Shown here one piece after another: positions 1 to 5,614 of a DNA stretch of 6,224 bases. Numbering within the stretch: the stretch's first letter is position 1; every line of letters starts with the position of its first letter. The DNA is taken from NCBI GenBank assembly GCA_017998025.1, contig JAGODW010000096.1, positions 1-6,224 on the forward strand, in the 5' to 3' direction. Position numbers and translations under genes: made by a program. The notes beneath the pieces were generated by a model. The model was not told the DNA's origin, did not search any database, and saw nothing but the letters and a program-made list of their open reading frames with translations. Origin of the DNA: Spirochaetales bacterium (GTDB lineage Bacteria; Spirochaetota; Spirochaetia; DTKZ01).

Positions 1-1
1 A

Positions 2-1066
2 GAAATCGTGAAACAGATACAGAAGCTCGGCGGTAAACCTTTTATTTTCCCCGCTATGGGGAGCCACGGCGGCGCCACAGCAGAAGGGCAGCGGGAAATG
101 CTGGAAGGGTACGGGATTACGGAAAAGACCATGGGAGTACCGATTAAATCCAGCATGGAGACCGTTGTAATAGGCCATACACCGGAAGGAAAACCTGTTT
201 ATATTGACAAAAATGCTGCGGAAGCAGATGGAGTTGTAGTAGTAGGCCGGATAAAACCCCATACAGCATTCCGGGGAACCTGGGAAAGCGGTCTCCTTAA
301 AATGATGGTTATCGGTATGGGGAAACAGAAAGGCGCGGAGAGCTGCCACGATGAGGGATTCGGCCGGATGGCTCATAACGTAGAAGTATATGCGGATGTT
401 ATCATGTCAAAGGCTAATATCCTCTTCGGAGTAGGAATTGTAGAGAACGCCTTTGACAATACCTGCCTTATTGAGGCGATTCTTCCCGACCACTTTAAAA
501 AACGAGAAGCAGAACTTCTGAAGATCGCCCGGGAATTGATGCCGAAGATCCTTATTCCTAAATTCGATATTCTTATCGTAGACCAGATCGGAAAGAACTT
601 TTCCGGGGATGGGGCGGATCCCAACATTACAGGCACCTACTGCACTCCCTATGCAACAGGGGGGCCTGAATTTCAACGGTATGTGATTCTCGATCTTTCG
701 GATGAAACTCATGGAAATGCCATCGGTATAGGGATGGCAGACTTTACCACCAAGCGAGCCTTTGATAAAACAGACTTTGATGCTACCTACCCCAACGCCC
801 TTACCTCAACAGTAGTGAGCGGAGTAAAGATGCCCATGGTTTTGAAAAGCGATAGGGAAGCCATTCAGGCGGCTCTTTTCTGCTGTACAGGAATCGACAA
901 ATCAAAACCAAAGATCGTTCGGATCAAAAACTCCTCTCACATCGATACGATCATGGTTTCAGAGGCCTTAATAGAGGAAGCGCGCCGGAATTCCCAGATG
1001 CAGGTTCTGGAAGAACCTAAAGAACTGTCTTTTGATCGTCAGGGAAACCTCACGTTCGATTGGTAG
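2..1066 (+). CDS. LarA-like (DUF2088) nickel-pincer family protein, 5'-truncated by the window
   Basis: C-terminal 354 residues of a protein related to the lactate racemase LarA. The frame is open to the window edge (Glu-Ile before the GTG at 8), so that GTG is an internal Val codon and the real start lies outside. The visible part begins at the typical PAMGSHGGATAEGQ segment. Counting from the GTG, His20 (GSHGG), His85 (KPHT), Lys98 (SGLLK) and His114 match the order and roughly the spacing of LarA His108, His174, Lys184 and His200. In LarA these bind or act around the nickel-pincer nucleotide; the H85-K98 gap is about 3 residues longer here. The family probably does racemisation or epimerisation of hydroxy acids, but the substrate of this subgroup is unknown to me. 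The cofactor genes larB, larC and larE are not in the window. It ends 23 nt before the SET gene and probably shares its transcript. Family assignment is firm; function is inferred. Confidence 0.85.
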   Translation, partial: EIVKQIQKLGGKPFIFPAMGSHGGATAEGQREMLEGYGITEKTMGVPIKSSMETVVIGHTPEGKPVYIDKNAAEADGVVVVGRIKPHTAFRGTWESGLLKMMVIGMGKQKGAESCHDEGFGRMAHNVEVYADVIMSKANILFGVGIVENAFDNTCLIEAILPDHFKKREAELLKIARELMPKILIPKFDILIVDQIGKNFSGDGADPNITGTYCTPYATGGPEFQRYVILDLSDETHGNAIGIGMADFTTKRAFDKTDFDATYPNALTSTVVSGVKMPMVLKSDREAIQAALFCCTGIDKSKPKIVRIKNSSHIDTIMVSEALIEEARRNSQMQVLEEPKELSFDRQGNLTFDW

Positions 1067-1089
1067 CATAGGAGAAAGCCTAAAATTGT

Positions 1090-1500
1090 ATGTTAAGTAT
1101 TCGTGCCGACATCCACTCCGCCTCCTCCTGCTTGTATATAGCGGAATCTCCGGGAAAAGGACGGGGAGTGTTTGCAGGCAAAACGGTCGAGGCAGGAGAA
1201 GTCTTCGAATCCTGCCCGGTTCTTCTATTTAACGATGGGGAAGATGCCCGACATATCGACGCTACTCCCCTCGCTGATTACTACTACCGGTGGGATGAAG
1301 GGATCAATGCTATTGTTTTAGGGTACGGCTCCCTCTACAATCATTCCTATACACCCAATGCATACTATCGCCGCAACTATGAAACACAGCTTTTAGAATT
1401 TATAGCCATCCGAAAGATCGAACCCGGAGAAGAAATAGTGGTGAACTATAACGGAAATCCGAATTCCCTTGACCCGGTTTGGTTCCCGTGCATAGATTGA
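1090..1500 (+). CDS. Small SET-domain protein (putative lysine methyltransferase)
   Basis: A 136-residue protein that is essentially one SET domain. Visible motifs are GKGRGVFA (residues 22-29, the N-terminal SAM-side motif), YNHSYTPNA (83-91, the NHSxxPN motif that helps form the SAM pocket and pseudoknot) and PGEEIVVNYNG (112-122), whose Tyr120 sits where SET enzymes carry the catalytic tyrosine. There is no post-SET cysteine cluster, as is usual for short bacterial SET proteins. An in-frame TAA at 1081-1083 leaves ATG 1090 as the first start. The likely Shine-Dalgarno AGGAG (1070-1074) is 15 nt away, rather far, so translation may depend on coupling to the upstream gene. The stop TGA overlaps the Shine-Dalgarno region of the chorismate mutase gene, 7 nt before its ATG. 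The methyl acceptor is unknown; a ribosomal or other cytoplasmic protein is possible, and activity is not certain. Confidence 0.85.
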   Translation: MLSIRADIHSASSCLYIAESPGKGRGVFAGKTVEAGEVFESCPVLLFNDGEDARHIDATPLADYYYRWDEGINAIVLGYGSLYNHSYTPNAYYRRNYETQLLEFIAIRKIEPGEEIVVNYNGNPNSLDPVWFPCID

Positions 1501-1507
1501 GGAGAAG

Positions 1508-2245
1508 ATGGGAGAAATAAAACTCAATGAAATTGCCGCTTTCCTGGAAGGGTTGGAAGAGACGATCATCTATAAATTGATCGACCGGATTCAATTTAAG
1601 AGAAACGAAGAGGTTTATAAACCTGGAGCAAGTGGTTTTCCCGGGGAAACAGCCAGCCTATTTGAGCTCCGTCTTCGGTACCAGGAAGAGATGGATTCCC
1701 TCTTTGGCCGGTTTAATGTACCGGAAGAAAGGCCATTCAATAAACAACTTCCCCCTCCCCGAAGGCAGCGGATCGATCCTGATTCCCCCCTTCACATCCG
1801 GGACTTCGACGGGGTGAATCTTACCCCACAGATTCTGCAGAGCTATCTCGATCTTCTACCCCGGATCTGTTCACCCGGGGATGACGGTCACTATGGCTCG
1901 AGCTGCGAACACGATGTGTACGCGCTACAGGCTATTTCCCGCCGAATCCATTATGGAGCTTTCTATGTAGGTGAGGCAAAGTACCGGTCTAACCCTTCTA
2001 TGTTCCAAACCGTATTGAAAGAAGGGAACCGGGCTTCCCTCCTGGAAGCCCTTACACGGAAAGAAGTGGAAGATCAAATCCTTTCCCGGGTACGGCAGAA
2101 GGCAGAAACAATCCAGGCCACGATCCGCACTCCAATTCGAACACAGCTAAACGCAGCGGTCGTAGCCGATTTCTACCGGGATACAATTATTCCCCTCACC
2201 AAGGAAGGGGAGCTTCTCTACCTCCAGCACAGGTTAGACACATAG
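1508..2245 (+). CDS. Chorismate mutase, eukaryotic (AroQ-beta, yeast/plant-like) type
   Basis: A 245-residue, all-helical chorismate mutase that converts chorismate to prephenate for Phe and Tyr synthesis. It resembles the yeast Aro7 and plant enzymes rather than the short bacterial AroQ domain or AroH. Diagnostic blocks are EETIIYKLIDRIQF (17-30), GRFNVPEERPF (67-77), DDGHYGSS (125-132), LQAISRRIHYG (140-150), EAKYR (156-160) and IPLTKEGELLYL (228-239). Recalled yeast active-site residues map to Arg146 (Arg157), Lys158 (Lys168), Thr231 (Thr242) and Glu235 (Glu246). Gly130-Ser131 fall where yeast Gly141-Ser142 bind the Trp/Tyr effectors, so allostery is possible. The position of catalytic yeast Arg16 is Gly15 here, and there is one extra residue between Arg146 and Lys158. 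The start is well set by AGGAG (1500-1504), 3 nt before ATG in GGAGAAG context. The 3' end overlaps convergent ybaK by 12 bp. Family assignment is strong; full activity is less sure. Confidence 0.88.
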   Translation: MGEIKLNEIAAFLEGLEETIIYKLIDRIQFKRNEEVYKPGASGFPGETASLFELRLRYQEEMDSLFGRFNVPEERPFNKQLPPPRRQRIDPDSPLHIRDFDGVNLTPQILQSYLDLLPRICSPGDDGHYGSSCEHDVYALQAISRRIHYGAFYVGEAKYRSNPSMFQTVLKEGNRASLLEALTRKEVEDQILSRVRQKAETIQATIRTPIRTQLNAAVVADFYRDTIIPLTKEGELLYLQHRLDT

Positions 2246-2719
2246 GTTTGCTTGAACTGCACCGGTAAGAGCCAGAAGATCCTGAGGGGATATCCGCACC
2301 TGCACTCCCAGTGCACCCCCGCTGATCACGATATACTCATGCTGGGTACAGGCAGTATCGATATAGAGAGGGTACGCTTTTTTCATCCCGATGGGGGAGC
2401 ATCCTCCCCGAACATACCCGGTAAGGGGCTGAAGCTCCTTCACAGCCACCAGTTCCACCTTTTTTGCACCGGCAGCCCTGGCTGCCTTTTTTAAATCCAG
2501 CTCCGCAGGTCCCGGTATACAGAATACCTCTACCCCCTCTTCCGATCTTCCCACCAGCGTCTTGAACAAATTTTCCGGTGCTTCTCCCAGTTTCCCCGCA
2601 ACCGAAAGAGCATCGATCCTTCCATCTGAGGGATCATACACAAGAACTTGATGAGGGATTCTCTTGTTTTCCAGAATCCGGATAACGTTCGTTTTTGGAT
2701 GTTTCTGCTTGATAGGCAT
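2234..2719 (-). CDS. ybaK: YbaK/EbsC-type aminoacyl-tRNA deacylase (Cys-tRNA(Pro) deacylase-like)
   Basis: A 161-residue cytoplasmic protein of the YbaK/EbsC branch of the ProX/INS trans-editing superfamily. Such proteins hydrolyse mischarged tRNA, typically Cys-tRNA(Pro) made by prolyl-tRNA synthetase. Visible family marks are IPHQVLVYD near the N-terminus (21-29), FKTLVG (52-57) with Lys53 at the position of the essential YbaK lysine, LKKAARAAGAKKVEL (76-90), GYVRGGCSPIG (101-111) and ISGGALGVQ (132-140). Length is normal for the family (about 155-165). The ATG is preceded by a very good Shine-Dalgarno, AAGGAAGGAG (around 2724-2734). It lies 29 nt after the stop of the VWA/chelatase frame, so it may be the last gene of that minus-strand operon. 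Its 3' end overlaps the chorismate mutase gene, and its antisense strand carries the terminator of the opposing operon at 2471-2492. The exact substrate amino acid cannot be read from sequence. Confidence 0.92.
   Translation of the reverse strand: MPIKQKHPKTNVIRILENKRIPHQVLVYDPSDGRIDALSVAGKLGEAPENLFKTLVGRSEEGVEVFCIPGPAELDLKKAARAAGAKKVELVAVKELQPLTGYVRGGCSPIGMKKAYPLYIDTACTQHEYIVISGGALGVQVRISPQDLLALTGAVQANLCV
2471..2492 (+). terminator. Rho-independent terminator for the plus-strand operon, inside ybaK antisense
   Basis: GGCAGC (2471-2476), loop CCTG, GCTGCC (2481-2486), then six T residues (2487-2492). The 6-bp all-matching stem can extend to 7 bp with a 2-nt loop. This is a textbook intrinsic terminator on the plus strand, 225 nt past the chorismate mutase stop. 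On the minus strand the same bases encode the Leu-Lys-Lys-Ala-Ala-Arg-Ala-Ala stretch of YbaK and are not followed by a T-run, so it should act only on plus-strand transcripts. Structure is seen directly; activity is inferred. Confidence 0.7.
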
Positions 2720-2748
2720 GTTTCTCCTTCCTTTTTACAGATGCAGAT

Positions 2749-3603
2749 TTAAGGCTGCAGATACTCTTGAACAGCAATATCCACCAGATCCGAAGTATGC
2801 ACCCGCTGGAGCCGTTTATACTCACCGCCCAGGATTGTTGAAAGTTCACGGGGTGCAGCAGAACTCTTTCCCTCCGGAGTCGTATCTACAAACACGACGT
2901 GGATTCTTTCTTTCCTGATCAACTCAGCCAGGATTTCGACCTCTTTTCCCCTATCCCCTCCCGGAACAAGAGGAACATTTCCTTCCCCGTCTGATAGGAT
3001 GATAAGCACAACCGCCCGGCCAGGATACTTAAGCCGCTCGCTTCGAACTAACTGCCATGCGGTGTAAAGACCATCAGCCAGGGGTGTCGCCCCCCCGGGA
3101 GTAAGATAGAAAAGCTTTTCCCGGGCCAGATCGACACTTGTGGTAGGGGGTACCAGGACCCGGGCTTTTTCATCCCGAAATACGATCATTCCCACTCGAT
3201 CCCGGCGTACGTACGCTGCTGAAAGAAGGAGAAGAACCGCCCCTTTGGCCGAGGCGAGCTGGTGGGAAACGTCCATTGAATCAGAGGCATCTACGAGAAA
3301 CAGCACCAGCCGGTTTCCCCAGATAGCCCGTACCTTTTCCCGTAGATCCTCCCGCTGAATCTGTACCCGTATTCCTCTGTACCCCAGGGAAATCTTTCGG
3401 AGCGCTGCAGCCCGCAGAGTTGCATCGATCGACAGCTCCCCTACCCTCCCGCGGGGAATCCGGGCACGGATATACCTTCCAAATCGTCCGTACAACAGGC
3501 AGGATTTCTTGCGGCCATGTCCCGTCAGTTTTCTCCGAAGTACCGTTAGATCAAACGGTTCCTGAAATTGGAGATCCCGGCCAGGAATCAGGATGGGATG
3601 AGT
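2749..3603 (-). CDS. VWA (MIDAS) domain of a ChlD/BchD/CobT-like chelatase, read by -1 frameshift from the upstream AAA+ ORF
   Basis: This frame encodes the D-type part of a metal chelatase: a basic linker, the conserved [24 protein letters not shown] region, and a von Willebrand A domain. The MIDAS motif is DASDS (3277-3291; residues 504-508 of the fusion), with the MIDAS Thr in GGATPL and the Asp in LSDGEG. As an isolated ORF its first usable start is TTG 3495, but that cuts into the conserved [14 protein letters not shown] block, lacks a Shine-Dalgarno and would give only 248 residues. Upstream the frame is open to the A9 run. In-frame starts there are only CTG 3591 (overlapping the TGA of the previous ORF), ATT 3588, CTG 3528 and CTG 3498, none with an SD. 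The best reading is that it is reached by a -1 shift at 3603, giving a 683-residue I+D protein, a usual size for one-chain chelatase D subunits. It recruits the I-type ATPase and contacts the large CobN/ChlH-type subunit, which is absent here. The VWA assignment is firm; the mode of expression is inferred. Confidence 0.85.
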   Translation of the reverse strand, partial: THPILIPGRDLQFQEPFDLTVLRRKLTGHGRKKSCLLYGRFGRYIRARIPRGRVGELSIDATLRAAALRKISLGYRGIRVQIQREDLREKVRAIWGNRLVLFLVDASDSMDVSHQLASAKGAVLLLLSAAYVRRDRVGMIVFRDEKARVLVPPTTSVDLAREKLFYLTPGGATPLADGLYTAWQLVRSERLKYPGRAVVLIILSDGEGNVPLVPGGDRGKEVEILAELIRKERIHVVFVDTTPEGKSSAAPRELSTILGGEYKRLQRVHTSDLVDIAVQEYLQP

Positions 3604-4799
3604 TTTTTTTTAAGGAATTCAAATAGGATACTCCCCGCAGCAGCGCTTCCGGGAACCTGTATCTCTTCCAGTACCGTGGGATCGACCCCATACTCTTCCT
3701 CATACATTCCCGCTTCCTCCTGATCCCTTTCCCCTTCATTCGGCCCTGTTCCCGGGTGTTCACCCCCTGTAAGGGTGTTTATCCGTTCCATCACTTTGTC
3801 CGGATCCTGAAAGGGGCCCAGTGCTATCCTATGGGGAAGAACGATCCGTGCCACCTCCTGGAGGTGATCCCATTGAATTTCAGGTGCTGCAGTAAAGGCT
3901 GCCAGAGCCCGGGCAGCTTTTAATAAAATAATCTCAGCCCGATGCCCTACAGCGCCTGCCTCTTCGGCAATACGTACAATACCATCGAGGATTTCTTCTC
4001 CAGCCTTATAGCTGGTGATACGTTCCCGGGCTTCGGCAATACAGCGAGACAACACTTCTTCCTGGCCTTTCCATTGATCCATAAAGCCCTGGGGATCTTC
4101 CTCGAACTGGATCCGCCGTTTTACGATTTCCCTCCGTTCTTCACGACTCGGAAGGGTTGCTACCTGTACACAAAGACCGAACCGATCCAGGAACTGAGGA
4201 CGAAGTTCTCCTTCTTCCGGGTTCATAGTACCTATCAAGATGAACCGGGACGGATGCGAGTACGAAACCCCCTCCCGCTCTACCGTATTTACCCCTGTAG
4301 CCGCGGCATCCAGGAGTAAATCTACCAGGTGATCATCCAGGAGATTTACTTCATCAATATAGAGAATCCCCCGATGGGCAGAAGCGAGGAGACCCGGTTC
4401 AAATTTCCGAACTCCTCTAGAGAGGGCTTCCTCCAGCTGGAGAGTCCCTACGATACGATCCTCCGTAGCATTAAGGGGAAGATTAACCAGGGGAGTCGGA
4501 ATAGATTCTACAGGGAGGGATTCTCCTGCTTCAAACCGTTCCCTGCATTCCCCATGCATTTGGGCAGGATCCCAGGGTGAACAACGGTACGGGCAGCCTT
4601 TTACTACCGTTAAGGGGGGAAGAACCGCCTGAAGAGAACGTACTGCCGTAGTTTTTCCCGTTCCTTTCTGCCCCCGGATCAACACACCGCCGATACCAGG
4701 GTCTACCGCATTTAAGATTAAAGCTGTCTTCATCAGTTCTTGCCCCACCAGGGCAGAGAACGGAAATACGGGAGGCTTCTCCTTTTCTACAGCTTTCAT
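3588..4799 (-). CDS. AAA+ ATPase subunit of Mg/Co chelatase (ChlI/BchI/CobS-like); zero-frame product
   Basis: A 403-residue AAA+ protein of the Mg-chelatase I family. It shows P-loop GQKGTGKT (43-50), Walker B ILYIDE (145-150), sensor-1 [13 protein letters not shown] (190-202), an Arg-finger candidate in FLDRFG (203-208) and sensor-2 GHRAEI (285-290). A CPYRC...C cluster (Cys69, Cys73, Cys84) is placed as in one-chain cobaltochelatase-like proteins. After the helical lid comes an acidic linker (about 355-380) and a short tail LKKKLIPS before TGA. The acidic linker is a D-subunit feature and supports the view that this ORF is the first part of a longer I+D protein. In zero frame it could serve as the I subunit (six-membered ATPase ring) that drives metal insertion into a corrin or porphyrin. 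ATG 4799 has no good Shine-Dalgarno and lies just downstream of a promoter that predicts a leaderless mRNA. It follows azlC by 23 nt. Cobalt rather than magnesium is my guess, as nothing suggests chlorophyll synthesis. Confidence 0.93.
   Translation of the reverse strand: MKAVEKEKPPVFPFSALVGQELMKTALILNAVDPGIGGVLIRGQKGTGKTTAVRSLQAVLPPLTVVKGCPYRCSPWDPAQMHGECRERFEAGESLPVESIPTPLVNLPLNATEDRIVGTLQLEEALSRGVRKFEPGLLASAHRGILYIDEVNLLDDHLVDLLLDAAATGVNTVEREGVSYSHPSRFILIGTMNPEEGELRPQFLDRFGLCVQVATLPSREERREIVKRRIQFEEDPQGFMDQWKGQEEVLSRCIAEARERITSYKAGEEILDGIVRIAEEAGAVGHRAEIILLKAARALAAFTAAPEIQWDHLQEVARIVLPHRIALGPFQDPDKVMERINTLTGGEHPGTGPNEGERDQEEAGMYEEEYGVDPTVLEEIQVPGSAAAGSILFEFLKKKLIPS
3603..3611 (-). other. 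A9 slippery tract: predicted -1 frameshift or transcriptional slippage site joining AAA+ and VWA frames
   Basis: On the minus strand, nine consecutive A residues are read as three Lys codons (residues 397-399), making an in-frame A AAA AAA heptamer at 3609-3603. The zero frame stops at TGA 3590-3588, and the -1 frame opens right after TAA 3612-3610. Any shift must therefore happen within about 22 nt, and A9 is the only slippery sequence there. Possible stimulators are an SD-like GGGGAG (3636-3631, about 20 nt upstream, farther than usual) and a downstream hairpin GATTCC-TGGCC-GGGATC (3589-3573, one G-U pair) beginning 13 nt after the A-run. Both are suboptimal, so slippage of RNA polymerase on A9 is an equally good mechanism. 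A homopolymer sequencing error cannot be ruled out from one sequence. Confidence 0.75.
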
Positions 4800-4805
4800 G
4801 CGGAC

Positions 4806-4834
4806 ATGCTACCCATAGGCATTCAGGGTGTCAA
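4806..4834 (-). promoter_or_regulatory. Sigma-70-like promoter giving a leaderless chelatase transcript
   Basis: Reading the minus strand: TTGACA (4834-4829, perfect -35), a 17-nt spacer (4828-4812), and TAGCAT (4811-4806, 4 of 6 matches to the -10 consensus). Only 6 nt (GTCCGC) separate the -10 box from the ATG at 4799, so the predicted start of transcription is at or within a base or two of the A of ATG. The -35 lies in the last codons of azlC. The lack of a Shine-Dalgarno before ATG 4799 agrees with a leaderless message. Boxes are seen; use is inferred. Confidence 0.5.
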
Positions 4835-5539
4835 TCTTTTATTATGAATACCTTTCAACCGCTCTACCCCAAACCCCAGGAGGATCCCGGTAAAAGAAGC
4901 GACTACAAGTCCTAATTTATTAGGCCAGGCAAGGGTGGCAACCGCTACCGTAGCTGCAGATACTGCGGCTATTCCCATGGAAATACTCCGGAGGTAAGGG
5001 ACCAGCATTCCAATAAACGCAACCGGCATCGCAAAATCCAACCCCCATTCTGCTGCCCCCGGCAAGACCTTTCCGAACATCGCCCCTACGAAAGAGAAGA
5101 TCTGCCAGTTTACATACATAAAAAGCGAGGCTCCGAAGTAATAGTAATGCCGATACTCCGGGTCTTTCTCCGACATATACCGTCCCGCAGAAACGGCAAA
5201 ACTCTCATCCGTTAAGAGAAAGGCCATAAGGGCTCGGACAGGACCGGGAAGGGTTTTCGTTTTCGGGGCAAGAGTTGCGGCATAGAGGATATGACGAAGA
5301 TTTACGATAAAGGTGGTAAGCAATAAAATTTGCCATCCAGCTCCGGCAGCGAACAGACCTACTGCAATGAATTGTGCAGAGCCGGCGAACACGATGAGGG
5401 ATAGGGCCATTGTCTGGCCAGGGGTAAGGCCATTCTTTACTGCCAGTGTTCCAAAGATAATCCCAAACGGAATTGCCCCCAGCACCAGGGGGCTGATGTT
5501 CCGCATGCCCTCAAAGAATTCTTTCCTTGATCGCGTCAT
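4823..5539 (-). CDS. azlC: AzlC-family membrane protein (branched-chain amino acid exporter large subunit-like)
   Basis: A polytopic inner-membrane protein of the AzlC/YgaZ family. With the small partner AzlD/YgaH it exports branched-chain amino acids or analogues. From the chosen start it has 238 residues, near the family norm (about 230-245). Conserved segments are LVLGAIPFGIIFG (18-30), VFAGSAQFIAVGLF (50-63), NLRHILYA (80-87) and LLTDESFAV (108-116). Several hydrophobic segments follow, ending in a short basic tail. I chose ATG 5539 because family similarity begins just after it and the longer version (ATG 5614, 263 residues) would start immediately after the T-run of a terminator. No start has a convincing Shine-Dalgarno. 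No azlD-sized ORF lies next to it: the chelatase gene follows after 23 nt and the upstream gap holds only regulatory sequence. The substrate is unproven. Confidence 0.9.
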   Translation of the reverse strand: MTRSRKEFFEGMRNISPLVLGAIPFGIIFGTLAVKNGLTPGQTMALSLIVFAGSAQFIAVGLFAAGAGWQILLLTTFIVNLRHILYAATLAPKTKTLPGPVRALMAFLLTDESFAVSAGRYMSEKDPEYRHYYYFGASLFMYVNWQIFSFVGAMFGKVLPGAAEWGLDFAMPVAFIGMLVPYLRSISMGIAAVSAATVAVATLAWPNKLGLVVASFTGILLGFGVERLKGIHNKRLTP

Positions 5540-5549
5540 GATGAAAAGG

Positions 5550-5579
5550 ATGATATCGGAAGAGCCGATAGGGAAACAA
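5550..5579 (-). promoter_or_regulatory. Candidate azlC promoter with an operator-like palindrome in its spacer
   Basis: Minus strand: TTGTTT (5579-5574, 3 of 6 matches to the -35 consensus), an 18-nt spacer, then TATCAT (5555-5550, 5 of 6 matches to the -10). The ATG at 5539 lies 10 nt downstream, so the 5' leader would be only a few bases. The spacer holds a perfect inverted repeat TATCGG-CTCTT-CCGATA (5570-5554) that touches the -10 box. The position downstream of a terminator fits a separate transcription unit. The -35 is weak. Confidence 0.35.
5554..5570. repeat. Perfect 6-bp inverted repeat, 5-nt centre (possible repressor site)
   Basis: TATCGG (5554-5559), centre AAGAG, CCGATA (5565-5570). 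It lies 15 bp upstream of the azlC ATG and inside the candidate promoter spacer. It could be a transcription-factor operator or a small RNA hairpin if an upstream transcript crosses it. No known factor site is recognised. Confidence 0.4.
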
Positions 5580-5614
5580 GCGGGGGAATCCAAAGAAGGG
5601 TGCATAAGATGCAT

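Noticed and set aside
2016..2040. Inverted repeat AGGGAA-N6-TTCCCT as a possible minus-strand terminator for ybaK inside the chorismate mutase gene.
   Set aside because: The stem is short and is followed on the minus strand only by a mixed TCTTTC tract, and it lies almost 200 nt past the ybaK stop. Too weak to call.
2301..2315. Perfect inverted repeat TGCACT-CCC-AGTGCA just past the chorismate mutase stop.
   Set aside because: No T-run on either strand and only a 3-nt loop. It encodes the conserved ALGVQV part of YbaK, so it is probably coincidental.
2484..2495. A AAA AAG heptamer in frame in ybaK (dnaX-like slippery site) followed at once by the GC-rich hairpin.
   Set aside because: The Lys-Lys-Ala-Ala sequence fits the conserved YbaK fold, the zero frame runs on through all family motifs, and the -1 frame yields no recognisable protein. 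The hairpin also starts with no spacer. It is better explained as the opposing terminator.
3100..3130. Palindromes AAAAGCTTTT and repeated CCCGGG near the VWA coding region.
   Set aside because: Inside well-conserved coding sequence with no promoter or T-run context. Short palindromes like these are expected by chance.
2749..3495. VWA protein as an independent gene starting at TTG 3495.
   Set aside because: No Shine-Dalgarno, and the start cuts into a conserved block; the frame is open and similar to family members further upstream, so a frameshifted continuation is favoured.
3942..4319. 125-codon open frame on the plus strand opposite the AAA+ gene.
   Set aside because: It is antisense to strongly conserved ATPase sequence, has no family resemblance and no ribosome-binding site. 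It is a shadow frame, as are the other antisense ORFs across this window.
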